From Halobacteriales archaeon YIM A00010 (lineage in GTDB: Archaea; Halobacteriota; Halobacteria; Halobacteriales; Haloarculaceae): 64,000 nucleotides of DNA. Positions 8,937 to 16,980 of this stretch are shown piece by piece. Positions within the stretch are counted from its first letter, which is position 1, and every line of letters starts with the position of its first letter. The notes under the pieces are model-generated. The model searched no databases, was not told where the DNA came from, and was given only the letters and a program-made list of their open reading frames with translations. A program made the position numbers and the translations under genes. The stretch lies in NCBI GenBank assembly GCA_025041175.1, contig JAKCFJ010000002.1:310001-374000 (forward strand). Direction: 5' to 3'.

Positions 8937-9812
8937 ATGGTGGTTATGGAGCCGACGCCAGGAGACGTTACCCTGGAATCGATGCGGTACGAAAGCGACG
9001 ATGGACGCCGGTTCGACGGATTTCACATTACGAGTGAATCGACCGCTGAAGGCAAACGGACCGGCGTGGTGTTGTTACACGGGCTCAGGGGAACGGCGCT
9101 CAGCGGCGGGATCGCTGCCGTCGCGTACGCGCTCGCACGCCGGGGGATGGAGTGTCTGGCAATCAACAAGCGCAACACCGGGAAGCTGTACGAAGTGTCC
9201 GACTTTTCGTCGATCGACCACGACATTCGTGGGGCGGTCAAGTGGTTACGGGCGGCGGGCTGTGATGAGATCGTGCTGTGGGGTCGAAGCCTCGGTGCCA
9301 CTGAAGCGGCCTACTACCAGGGAAAACGAAACGATTCGGACGTGGACAGCGTCGTGCTCGCCGCGCCGTTTGCGGATATCAGAGAGCGTTCGACCAGGGG
9401 ATATTTCGAGGCCGTTTCCGAGAATCCCGAACAGGCGTATGCGGAGTTCGTCGAGAACGCCCGCGACCTCGTTGCGGAGGATCGTGGCAACGAGATCGTC
9501 GCGCTCCCGCGACCGGTCGGTGACGACATCGAGTACATCCCGATGACCGCACAAGCGTTCCTCTCCTATCGCTCGCCCGAGAGCGACTGTGCGACCATCG
9601 ATTGGACGCCCTCGATCGGCGTTCCCGTGTTGCTCGTTCCCCACGCCGAGGACAGAAACGTCACGCCCGAGGAGGCCACGGAGATCAAAGAGTCGGCCAC
9701 GAACAGCCCGCTCGTTTCCGTTCGGCCGATCGAATCGGATCACTTCTTTTCCGGCCACGAGGACGAAGTTGCCGACGCCACAGTCGAATTCGTCCGGCAG
9801 ACGCGGGATTAG
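8937..9812 (+). CDS. Alpha/beta-hydrolase
   Basis: This 291-residue serine hydrolase has the oxyanion segment VVLLHGLRGTA, the nucleophile elbow GRSLGAT, the acid in PHAEDRN and the catalytic His in ESDHFFSGHE. It follows the ThDP enzyme by 47 bases on the same strand and probably belongs to the same unit. In the nicotinate pathway the step after NicX is a deformylation by NicD, itself an alpha/beta-hydrolase. This gene is therefore a candidate for that step, although nothing in the sequence fixes the substrate. Its TAG stop overlaps the TAA stop of the convergent gene at 9809-10447. Confidence 0.85.
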   Translation: MVVMEPTPGDVTLESMRYESDDGRRFDGFHITSESTAEGKRTGVVLLHGLRGTALSGGIAAVAYALARRGMECLAINKRNTGKLYEVSDFSSIDHDIRGAVKWLRAAGCDEIVLWGRSLGATEAAYYQGKRNDSDVDSVVLAAPFADIRERSTRGYFEAVSENPEQAYAEFVENARDLVAEDRGNEIVALPRPVGDDIEYIPMTAQAFLSYRSPESDCATIDWTPSIGVPVLLVPHAEDRNVTPEEATEIKESATNSPLVSVRPIESDHFFSGHEDEVADATVEFVRQTRD

Positions 9813-10447
9813 TGGAACTCGACCAGGTCGTCGGGTTCCGGTCCGAGCGGCGTTTCGAGCAGTGCCGAGAAAAACGACGGATTCTGTCGTGCGAGCGTCG
9901 CTAGCTCGCTCGGTCCCAACACGATCGTGTAGCCCATTTTCACCGACGCGACGAGCAGCCGCTCGTCGCTGTCGCCAGAAATCTTCGATTTCTGGTTGCT
10001 AACCGAGCTTCGCTCGGTGATGTCGTCGGCCCGCGGCCGACTGCTTGAGGAGCTTTGCTCCTCTCTGTCGCCGGGCAAAGCCCGGCTGCTTGCTGAGCTT
10101 TGCTCAGCTCTGGTAATCTCGATCGCGCGCACTTCGACGAGCGCGTACTCGTTGCCGACCTGGATGGTGGCGCGTGGCTCGACGGATGCCGGATCTACTC
10201 CCTCCGTAGAAGCGGCTGTCGATGGGTGGGGGCGACGATCGTCGGGATGGATGAGATCATCGAGAAACCCCTCGGATTGCCACGTCACGCTCTCCAGTTC
10301 GAGCGCATCGAGGCGGCGCTCGGGTCCTTGCTCGGGACGGATCGACAGCCGGCTACCGTTTGGCGTGGTGTGCTTACTGATCGTAACGGTCGCGTGCTCG
10401 TCCGAGAGCACGACGCTTTGTGCGCCCTGGGGTTCCTCCTGTGTCAT
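9809..10447 (-). CDS. Unknown protein carried with the Rieske genes, interrupted in frame by a hairpin array
   Basis: The 212-residue frame is translationally coupled to the Rieske beta subunit (ATGA overlap at 10444-10447), so it belongs to that operon. I recognise no family. The outer parts look like ordinary acidic haloarchaeal protein: residues 1-112 contain ATIQVGNEYALVEVRAIEI, and the last 50 residues contain ERLLVASVKMGYTIVLGPSELATLARQ. Between them sits a Ser/Arg-rich stretch (EQSSASSRALPGD...SSSSSRPRADD...) encoded by six consecutive palindromes at 9975-10108. That insert keeps the frame open but is unlike its flanks, so the ancestral protein was probably about 165 residues. Confidence 0.7.
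   Translation of the reverse strand: MTQEEPQGAQSVVLSDEHATVTISKHTTPNGSRLSIRPEQGPERRLDALELESVTWQSEGFLDDLIHPDDRRPHPSTAASTEGVDPASVEPRATIQVGNEYALVEVRAIEITRAEQSSASSRALPGDREEQSSSSSRPRADDITERSSVSNQKSKISGDSDERLLVASVKMGYTIVLGPSELATLARQNPSFFSALLETPLGPEPDDLVEFH
9975..10108. repeat. Tandem array of six short perfect hairpins inside a coding region
   Basis: Six perfect inverted repeats, each with a 7-9 bp stem and a 3-base loop, follow one another every 22-25 bases. Arms and positions are ccagaaatc/gatttctgg (9975-9995), accgagc/gctcggt (10002-10018), gtcggcc/ggccgac (10025-10041), gaggagc/gctcctc (10047-10063), gccgggc/gcccggc (10070-10086) and gctgagc/gctcagc (10092-10108). Loops are ttc, ttc, cgc, ttt, aaa and ttt. 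The spacers are 5-6 bases; tgctt occurs twice and xxtgtc twice. The stems differ in sequence but share form and spacing. Unlike CRISPR, the repeats are not conserved in sequence and there are no 30-base spacers. Confidence 0.9.
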
Positions 10448-10953
10448 AGGATGATCGAAAGGGAGTTGGTCGGGAGCACGGTGTGATCAAGCAACACGGT
10501 CCGGGCGGCCAGTCGGAGCCTATCGTCGGTCCGACGGAGCGTATCCCGGCGCTCGGCCGACAGCAGATCCGGCGATGTCTCATCCTCGTGAGAGCGGTGG
10601 ACGAGGAGATTGCACCGAACGTCGATCTCCGCATCGTCCACGCCCAACACAGCGACGTTGGAGACGAACCGCCGATTCCGCGATGGGGGGTTTTCCGACC
10701 ACGCAAAGTCGTTTTCGAGGCGTTCGATGCGGACGCGAAGCGATTCGTGGTCCTCTTTGAGGTGGTAGGATTGATCGCTGAACTCGTCCTCAGCCGACCG
10801 CTCGCGCGTCGTTCGAACGGGAACGCGGTAGTCGATGTCCTCGGTTACGAGATCGAACCACTCGGAGACGCGGCGATCGTCGAGCAGGTGGGCCTCGTGA
10901 TACAGGAACTCCTCACACGCCGATCGTCGGGCATGCTCGGTGTCCCCGTTCAT
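10444..10953 (-). CDS. Aromatic-ring-hydroxylating dioxygenase, beta subunit
   Basis: This is a 169-residue protein with the SnoaL/NTF2-like fold of Rieske oxygenase small subunits. Typical features are ACEEFLYHEAHLLDDRRVSEWFDLVTEDIDYRVPV near the N-terminus and RVRIERLENDFAWSENPPSRNRRFVSNV in the middle, the usual ...W.e.P.sr.R..vsNv pattern. I use the ATG at 10953, which overlaps the alpha-subunit stop as ATGA, not the long upstream frame to 11502, which is a shadow of the alpha gene. It has a structural role in the alpha-beta oxygenase complex. Confidence 0.92.
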   Translation of the reverse strand: MNGDTEHARRSACEEFLYHEAHLLDDRRVSEWFDLVTEDIDYRVPVRTTRERSAEDEFSDQSYHLKEDHESLRVRIERLENDFAWSENPPSRNRRFVSNVAVLGVDDAEIDVRCNLLVHRSHEDETSPDLLSAERRDTLRRTDDRLRLAARTVLLDHTVLPTNSLSIIL

Positions 10954-12326
10954 CGGTCCGGTTCCTCCTGCATCGCGTCGTACCACGACCGGTAGAACGT
11001 GAGCTGGTTCTCGTCGGTCAGCCCGCCGTGAACGTACACCTCCCCCGGTCCGGGCCAGTCGGGCACCCGCTCCGGAGCCGCATCTCCGAACCGACCCATC
11101 GTGAAGTTCGTCGTGGTGCCGTGTTGCTCCGCGAAGACGCTCCCTGCGGCCTCGGTGATCCCGTTCCAGATCGCGATGTCGTCCACTTCGAAGTTCCCCG
11201 ACGCACTGAACGTCCCCATCCCGGACTCGTACACGCGCTCTTTGTACGCATCGGAGGCGTTCTCCGGTGCGAGGATCCAGTTCCATACCTCCATCCGTCC
11301 CGGTCCTTTGGGCTGCCACTGGCGCAACACGAACGTCCCGACGGACTCCTTTTCTGGCGTGTTGGTCCCGCCCAGATGGATGAACGAGAGGTTTGGGAAG
11401 ATCGTTCCGAGCGTGACGCCCGATTTCCGCGCGACTTCGTACTGCTCGTCCGAAAGCCGCTCGGGATGGAACCCATCGACGACCTCGGGTGGATGGCCCC
11501 AAAAGCTCGGCTCCTCGGACTCGATCTGGTAGAGGCTGAAGGAGTGGCCGCTCGCCTCCGCGATGGCGTACAGGTCGCTTTGCTTTTCGCCGGTTGCCGT
11601 GTCGCTCCCGATGCCGGCGTCGATGGCCGACTTGTGCCCCATCGGGATGTGGTAGTTGTCACCGGCGAAGTTCTCGGCGGGCGTCTTCCAGTCCGTCTCG
11701 ACCTCCCACCGGTGGGGATCGCCGATGACCTCCATGTCGATGAACTTCACGTACATGTCGAGATACCACGTCGCATCCCCGAGAGACGCTTCGAGCGAGG
11801 GCGCGTTAGAATCGAGCGCCGCGAACACCAGCCCGTGGTAGCTCTCGACGCGCGGGGCCTCGTGCAGCCCGTGATCGGCGGTGTCGAGGTGCTGGTAGGC
11901 GTTGCGCTGTTGGGGAACGCCGACGAGATCGCCGCTCGTCGTGTACGTCCACCCGTGATACGGACACCGAAAGTGTGAGGAGTTCCCCTTTTCCGACCGA
12001 CACACCTTCGATCCCCGGTGGCGACAGCTGTTGAACAGCACCTGTATCTCGCTGTTCTCGTCACGGACGAAGATGAACGGGTCGGTGCCGATGTATCGCT
12101 GGCGGTAATCACCCGGCTCCGGAATTTCGGTCTCGTGCCCGACGAAGACCCAGTTCCGACCGAAGATTCGCCGTCGCTCCTGCTCGTACACCGCCTCGTT
12201 GTGCAGGATCGACACCGGAAGCTGTCCGTTCTCGATCTGCTCCCCGACACTCCCGATCAGCGCCTCGATCTCGTCCGTTGGCGGGGTTGTCCCGTCAGTA
12301 GTACGCGTCGCTTCGTTGTTGGACAT
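10950..12326 (-). CDS. Aromatic-ring-hydroxylating dioxygenase, alpha subunit (Rieske non-haem iron)
   Basis: This is a 458-residue catalytic subunit. The Rieske [2Fe-2S] site is CRHRG...CPYHGW (Cys-x-His, 17 residues, Cys-x2-His). The mononuclear iron site follows in ENFAGDNYHIPMGH. The length fits alpha subunits of benzoate/biphenyl-type oxygenases. The start at 12326 (MSNNEATRTTDG) is preferred to 12668, because a TATA-like ATTAAATATA lies about 25-30 bases upstream and the longer N-terminus is shadow sequence. It would hydroxylate an aromatic acid or N-heterocycle using an electron-transfer partner that is not encoded in this window. The operon order is alpha, beta, unknown. Confidence 0.93.
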   Translation of the reverse strand: MSNNEATRTTDGTTPPTDEIEALIGSVGEQIENGQLPVSILHNEAVYEQERRRIFGRNWVFVGHETEIPEPGDYRQRYIGTDPFIFVRDENSEIQVLFNSCRHRGSKVCRSEKGNSSHFRCPYHGWTYTTSGDLVGVPQQRNAYQHLDTADHGLHEAPRVESYHGLVFAALDSNAPSLEASLGDATWYLDMYVKFIDMEVIGDPHRWEVETDWKTPAENFAGDNYHIPMGHKSAIDAGIGSDTATGEKQSDLYAIAEASGHSFSLYQIESEEPSFWGHPPEVVDGFHPERLSDEQYEVARKSGVTLGTIFPNLSFIHLGGTNTPEKESVGTFVLRQWQPKGPGRMEVWNWILAPENASDAYKERVYESGMGTFSASGNFEVDDIAIWNGITEAAGSVFAEQHGTTTNFTMGRFGDAAPERVPDWPGPGEVYVHGGLTDENQLTFYRSWYDAMQEEPDR

Positions 12327-12350
12327 GCTATGGCTAATCAATGACACTCC

Positions 12351-12360
12351 TATATTTAAT
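12351..12360 (-). promoter_or_regulatory. TATA box of the Rieske oxygenase operon
   Basis: Read on the minus strand the element is ATTAAATATA, centred about 29 bases upstream of the ATG at 12326. This predicts a leaderless or near-leaderless transcript, which is common in haloarchaea, and supports the chosen alpha-subunit start. Confidence 0.65.
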
Positions 12361-12433
12361 AGTTGTTGTGAACGGTTTCGACGTGCCCTCCGAGGGATTC
12401 GATACGGCCGGACGAATCGCTCGCTCCTGGCGG

Positions 12434-13975
12434 TTACAGCCGGTCGTGGATCAGGCCGTGATACTGTTCGATCGTGGACAACGGCTGTGGCTTGGTGAGA
12501 TAGCTGATCCCGACGAACAGGAGAAGATTGGCGATCGATGCCGTCACGAGCCCAGGAACCATCGGGGTGGGAAACGGGTTCGGGATGAGCTGTAGCTGGA
12601 ACACCGCCAGCAGGACGGTCCCGATCGCCGGCGCGATGATTGCAGCTTCGGTCGAGGCCCGCGGCCACGCAACGGCTCCGATCAGCGGAGAGAGCAACTG
12701 CACGGCAACGCCACCGACGATGAGCGCGAGGGGCGTGATCAGCCCCGGATAGAACAGCGCTCCACCCAGACCAACGAGCATCGTGAGAGCCATCACCGCC
12801 TTGTTCACCTTCAGCTCGGTCGTCTCGTCGAGATCGGGAACGATGATCGCCCTGATGAAATCACGACTGATCGTCGCTGCCATCACGTGTGTGTACGAAT
12901 CAGTCGTAGAGATGACCGCGGCGAGGATCCCGACGAGAAACAGCGCAGCCAGCGTGAACGGCATGACTTCGAACGCGAGCAGCGACGAGACGGTGTCGGG
13001 ATTGACTGTCGAAGGGAGCGTGCTTCGGCCATACAGACCGATGATGATCGTCCCGAAGACGTAGATGAGCGTAAAGACGGTGATTATGGTGCCCGCAACC
13101 CGGGCGAAGCTTTTCTCGCTATCGAGCGCGTACATCCGAACCCAGGCGGCCGGGGCGAGGAGGGAGTTCCCCAGTGTGACAAAGATCCCAAAGAGGATGA
13201 TCACCTCCGGGGAGAACACACCGGCGACGCCGGGCACAGTCGTGTAGGCGGCTTGATCCGTCCCGAGCGAGGTGAATATTTCCGGGACCCCACCGGCGCT
13301 CATCATGATGAAAAACGCGAACACACCGATGAGAACGGTGATCAACGCCCCGTTGAAGGTGTCGAGATACGCGATCCCTTTCATTCCCGTTCCCGAAACG
13401 TGGAGCGTCACGACACACGCGACGATCACCATGCTGAGATCGAACGGGATAAGTCCGCCCGTCAGCACCGTGAGAACGATCCCTCCGGCGAGCAGCTGTG
13501 CGACCACGTACGTCGTGTTGAACGCGACGCTTGCGATGACGGTGTACAGACGGACGGTATCGCTCCCATAATACTCCCCGAGAAGATCCCCCGGCGTATT
13601 GAATCCATACGCCTCCCCGAGCACCCACATCCGGCGTCCGAAGTACCATATCGCCGGCGCGGTGACGGCGTAGCCGATGATGATGAGCGCGATGAACGGG
13701 ATCCCGACGGAGTAGACGGTTCCCGGAAATCCAGCCATCCCAACACCGCTCAGAACCGTTGCAACGAGCGTGAGCGAGGCGACGAGCCAGCCCAACCCCC
13801 GCGATGCGACTACGTAATCACCCAGGCTACTGTCGTAGTCCCGTCTCGACACGTATGTGATGGCGAGGAACACGAGAATGTACACCCCGAGTGCGGTCAG
13901 GGCGGTGGGAAGCCGGGTCGAGATGGCGGTCGAGAGATCCGGTGGAACGATCTGAGCGCTGGCGATCGGGTCCAT
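12434..13975 (-). CDS. Sodium:solute symporter (SSS family)
   Basis: This 513-residue membrane protein has about 13 predicted helices. The SSS signature region is visible as DYVVASRGLGWLVASLTLVATVLSGVGMAGFPGTVYSVG and ILAAVISTTDSYTHVMAATISRD; the latter holds the Ser/Thr pair of the second Na+ site. It probably imports the organic acid used by the adjacent oxygenase pathway, but the substrate cannot be read. Its ATG at 13975 overlaps by one base the TAA of the small membrane protein upstream, so both are one operon. The gene converges on nothing and is followed after about 107 bases by the Rieske promoter. Confidence 0.92.
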   Translation of the reverse strand: MDPIASAQIVPPDLSTAISTRLPTALTALGVYILVFLAITYVSRRDYDSSLGDYVVASRGLGWLVASLTLVATVLSGVGMAGFPGTVYSVGIPFIALIIIGYAVTAPAIWYFGRRMWVLGEAYGFNTPGDLLGEYYGSDTVRLYTVIASVAFNTTYVVAQLLAGGIVLTVLTGGLIPFDLSMVIVACVVTLHVSGTGMKGIAYLDTFNGALITVLIGVFAFFIMMSAGGVPEIFTSLGTDQAAYTTVPGVAGVFSPEVIILFGIFVTLGNSLLAPAAWVRMYALDSEKSFARVAGTIITVFTLIYVFGTIIIGLYGRSTLPSTVNPDTVSSLLAFEVMPFTLAALFLVGILAAVISTTDSYTHVMAATISRDFIRAIIVPDLDETTELKVNKAVMALTMLVGLGGALFYPGLITPLALIVGGVAVQLLSPLIGAVAWPRASTEAAIIAPAIGTVLLAVFQLQLIPNPFPTPMVPGLVTASIANLLLFVGISYLTKPQPLSTIEQYHGLIHDRL

Positions 13976-14286
13976 TATTCTGCCTCTTCGCCCATCGGGG
14001 CGACATCCATACTAGTCGTGTCCGACTGCTGGCGATGCACCGCGAGATACAACCCGAAAACAATGAGCACCGCGATGGCGACCAGCAGCCACTGTAACAC
14101 GGGCACACCGGCGACCAACGTCGGACGCGTCCCAACCGTGGCCAACAACACGTACGCCAGCCCAATGACTCCCGTAAAATACCCGAACACGATGCTGTTC
14201 GACCGGTCGACCAGTAGACCGTACTCCTCCGGTATCTGATCGGCATCCGGCCGTTCCTGATGCCGCCAGGTCTCACGCCAAGGCAT
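13975..14286 (-). CDS. Small two-helix membrane partner of the SSS symporter
   Basis: This is a 103-residue protein starting at the ATG at 14286 (MPWRETWRHQERPDADQIPEEYGLL). It has two hydrophobic helices, about residues 31-50 (SIVFGYFTGVIGLAYVLLA) and 60-80 (GVPVLQWLLVAIAVLIVFGLY), and an acidic tail. Small two-helix partners encoded just upstream of SSS transporters are common in archaea and bacteria. Its function, perhaps assembly or stability of the symporter, is inferred from the overlap. The longer frame to 14568 runs into the divergent promoter and is not credible. Confidence 0.8.
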   Translation of the reverse strand: MPWRETWRHQERPDADQIPEEYGLLVDRSNSIVFGYFTGVIGLAYVLLATVGTRPTLVAGVPVLQWLLVAIAVLIVFGLYLAVHRQQSDTTSMDVAPMGEEAE

Positions 14287-14349
14287 AGTGGGTAGAAATA
14301 GCGTGCCACAATAAATCTTTACCTCCGTCTCAAACGAGCGTATAGTCGT

Positions 14350-14409
14350 CATCCCACCGAAACCGCCGTCTCTCCACGGTTTTCTATAGGGAAACTCAGA
14401 AGTGGGATG
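14350..14409. promoter_or_regulatory. Candidate operator between the symporter operon and the IclR gene
   Basis: A perfect 8-bp inverted repeat (catcccac at 14350-14357 and gtgggatg at 14402-14409) brackets a second, inner repeat (aaccg/cggtt). It lies in the 139-base gap between the divergent small membrane protein/SSS operon and the IclR gene. Its position suits autoregulation and control of transport by the IclR protein, but the spacing (44 bases between outer arms) is wider than usual IclR sites. Confidence 0.4.
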
Positions 14410-14425
14410 GGGCGATAGATAGCTC

Positions 14426-15196
14426 ATGACACCACCGACCGATACGAAATGGCCGTTACGGACGCTCACTGTGGCGATTCGGATCATCGAGGCGCTGCAA
14501 TCGCTAGATGGGGCCGGCATCACAGAACTGGCAACCCAGCTTGATCTCGCAAAAAGCACCGTCCACAATCACCTTCGCACCCTCGAACATCACCACTACG
14601 TCATCAGGGATGGTGATGAGTACCGGCTGAGCCTGAAATTCCTCGATCACGGCGGCTACGTCCGGCATCGAGACGAACGTTTCGAGTTGATCCGTCAGAA
14701 GGTCAAATACGTCGCCGAAGAAACGGATGAACTGTGCCAGTTTGTCACTGAAGAACACGGGACGTGTGTCTTCGTGTTCCGAGAGCGAGGCACCCAAGCG
14801 GTGAACACCCAAACGCGAACCGGTTCTCGCGTCCCGCTTCACCACACGACTGCTGGTAAAGCGATTCTCGCCTCGTTGCCCGACGAGCGTGTCGAGGCGA
14901 TAATCGAACGCTGGGGGCTTCCCGATAAGACCGAACACACCGTGAGCACCCCCGAAGATCTTTTCGAGGAACTCCAAACGATCCGATCACAAGGATACGC
15001 ATTCGACAAAGATGAGCACATTCGAGGACTGAACGCGCTCGGTGTCGCGATAGAAGACGAAACGGATGCTGTCCTCGGTGCTATCAGTGTCGCAACCCCC
15101 CAACACCGGCTGCGATCGAAATCACGCGAGAACGAACTCTCTGACTTCCTCCTCGGCGTTGTCAACGAGCTCGAACTGAACATCAGATACTCGTAG
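14426..15196 (+). CDS. IclR-family transcriptional regulator
   Basis: This 256-residue protein has an N-terminal winged helix-turn-helix (about residues 14-70; GITELATQLDLAKSTVHNHLRTLE contains the recognition helix) and a C-terminal IclR effector-binding domain (SRVPLHHTTAGKAILASLPDERV, and later HIRGLNALGVAIED). It is divergent from the symporter operon, so it probably senses the aromatic substrate or an intermediate and controls the symporter, Rieske and perhaps NicX-like genes. The second IclR gene of the window, at 24809-25582, has the same layout. Confidence 0.92.
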   Translation: MTPPTDTKWPLRTLTVAIRIIEALQSLDGAGITELATQLDLAKSTVHNHLRTLEHHHYVIRDGDEYRLSLKFLDHGGYVRHRDERFELIRQKVKYVAEETDELCQFVTEEHGTCVFVFRERGTQAVNTQTRTGSRVPLHHTTAGKAILASLPDERVEAIIERWGLPDKTEHTVSTPEDLFEELQTIRSQGYAFDKDEHIRGLNALGVAIEDETDAVLGAISVATPQHRLRSKSRENELSDFLLGVVNELELNIRYS

Positions 15197-15735
15197 TGAT
15201 GCGAACAAGTGTTTCCCCTACGGAAACGTGTCGAGAGCTTCCTCGTTTACCCGCGAAAGCGGAGGGTACCAAGCCCGTTACAGGCGCAGTATTGTAACGA
15301 TTCTGTTGGTGCGTGATTCTTCATCCCGCGTCTCGACGGAGCGGACCATTACAATAGTACTAATGTAATCCCTCCGTTGGAAGACGGACGGGGCGGTGTT
15401 CGATGTACGGGAACGATTCCCGAACCGAGACCGGCCGAGCATCGGGGAGAAAACACATTCGCATCTATCACACGTTTCGGGTGAAATTACAGCAGCACGA
15501 CTGTAATCACCATCGCTGCGTGTACTCGCAGACAGGAGAGATTCGAGACCGTACTGTTCTCTTACCGGGAACAGACTCCTCTCGACGATCGCTTTGTTCC
15601 ATTTCTTTCGGACGAACCACCGGAAGAAAGACCCGTATGCGACGGATACGTCCGTATTCGTACATCACCAGTTCGTTCTGACAGGGGGAACGAAAGATGG
15701 CGTCGATCTCGACGGACGGTCGTGTGTCCGCCGAA
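15197..15735. other. Intergenic stretch with small inverted repeats
   Basis: No gene is supported here. Short palindromes are present: gtttcc/ggaaac just after the IclR stop (a possible terminator), attaca/tgtaat at about 15351-15371, and atacg/cgtat near 15650. The region lies between the 3' ends of two convergent genes, so no promoter is required. Short open frames have no protein-like composition. Confidence 0.5.
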
Positions 15736-16872
15736 TCAGCCACCGGTTCGGTGTTCCTCGATCGCGTCCCCATCGACGGTGATCCCGAGTCCCGGCTCCT
15801 GTGGAACGTCGAGCGTTCCCCCAGTCGGATCGAAGGGCGATTCCAACAGCTCCGACCGGAGGGGGTTGGGGCTACGATCGAATTCGAGGAACGTCGGCTC
15901 CGGAACGTTTCGGGCGTGGGGATAGGCGGGCAGGCTCGCGGCGAACTGGACAGCAGCAGCGAGCCCGACCGCGCTGTTCCAGACGTGGGGAGCGACGCCG
16001 ACGTTTTCGGTCGTGGCCAGATCGGCAATGCGCCGGGCCTCCGAGAGACCGCCACACCGCGCGAGGTTCGGTTGGACGATGTCGACCAGCCGGTCGTCGA
16101 CGAGCCGCTTGAACGCAAACCGTCCGTAGTGGGCCTCGCCGGCAGCGACCGGCGTGTCGATCGCCCGATCGATCTCCCGATACCCAGATAGGTTTTCCGG
16201 TGGCACCGGCTCTTCGATCCACGCGAGATCGAACTCCGCGAGCGCCGTAGCGCTTTGGATCGCCTGGTCGGGCCGGTAGTTCCCGTTCATGTCGGCCATG
16301 AGGTGGGCGTCCTCACCGAGGATCTCCCGCGCAGTGCGCACCCGTTCGACGTCGTCACCGAGTCCGCTCCCGATCTTGATCTTCGCGGCGGTGAATCCCT
16401 CCTCGACAGCGGTCTCGATCGGCTCCTCGATCGGTCGGTCCCGTTCGGTGAAGTACATCGTGGAGGCGTAGGGCGTGAGCGACGCGCGCTCTCTGCCCCC
16501 GAGCAGCCGGTGGATCGGCTGCCCGACGGTTTTTCCGATGATGTCCCAACAGGCGATGTCGACCGCGCTGAGCACGCTCTGGACGAACACGCTCCCACCG
16601 AAGTGGTAGGGATCGGTGTAGGTGCGCTCGGCGAGGGATTCGACGGTGAACGGATCCATGCCGATCACGTCGTCCCGAAACAGTTCATCCACGGTGGCCC
16701 GTGCGATCGATCCGGGAACGAACGCCTCTCCCCAGCCGACCGTTCCGTCCGTGGTCACTAGGCGCAGCAGGGTCGTCGATCGCGTTCGGCCGAATCCACG
16801 CGCATCACCGAGTCCTGCCCCCTCGGGCAGCGAGTGAGTCAGTCCGATCACTCGAACGTCGGCTATCTCCAT
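15736..16872 (-). CDS. Mandelate racemase/muconate lactonizing enzyme family (enolase superfamily), probable sugar-acid dehydratase
   Basis: This is a 378-residue enolase-superfamily protein. The capping domain is followed by the barrel with the KxK pair (AAKIKIG), the three metal ligands (Asp in LMADMNGNY, Glu in WIEEPV, Glu in AAGEAHYG), and the His that with an Asp forms the mandelate-racemase-type dyad (APHVWNS). This KxK plus His arrangement is typical of sugar-acid dehydratases in the MR subgroup (galactarate, gluconate, fuconate and others). It could feed the DapA-family enzyme at 56343-57281. It is divergent from the ThuA-like gene, with 108 bases between them. Confidence 0.88.
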   Translation of the reverse strand: MEIADVRVIGLTHSLPEGAGLGDARGFGRTRSTTLLRLVTTDGTVGWGEAFVPGSIARATVDELFRDDVIGMDPFTVESLAERTYTDPYHFGGSVFVQSVLSAVDIACWDIIGKTVGQPIHRLLGGRERASLTPYASTMYFTERDRPIEEPIETAVEEGFTAAKIKIGSGLGDDVERVRTAREILGEDAHLMADMNGNYRPDQAIQSATALAEFDLAWIEEPVPPENLSGYREIDRAIDTPVAAGEAHYGRFAFKRLVDDRLVDIVQPNLARCGGLSEARRIADLATTENVGVAPHVWNSAVGLAAAVQFAASLPAYPHARNVPEPTFLEFDRSPNPLRSELLESPFDPTGGTLDVPQEPGLGITVDGDAIEEHRTGG

Positions 16873-16980
16873 GGACGGAGGGGCGGCGGGCCACCGGATA
16901 TACGTTTCGCTTTACTGATCGATGCACATCCCGCGCGTCGTGGCGGAGGACTTATCACGATCGCCGTCGGGCACACGTGT

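Noticed and set aside
9975-10108. CRISPR array
   Set aside because: Units are hairpins of differing sequence with 5-6 base spacers; no constant repeat, no spacers of normal length, no cas genes.
12887-14239. 450-codon plus-strand open frame rich in Arg, Glu and Asp
   Set aside because: Antisense of the symporter; charged composition is what the complement of membrane-helix codons gives.
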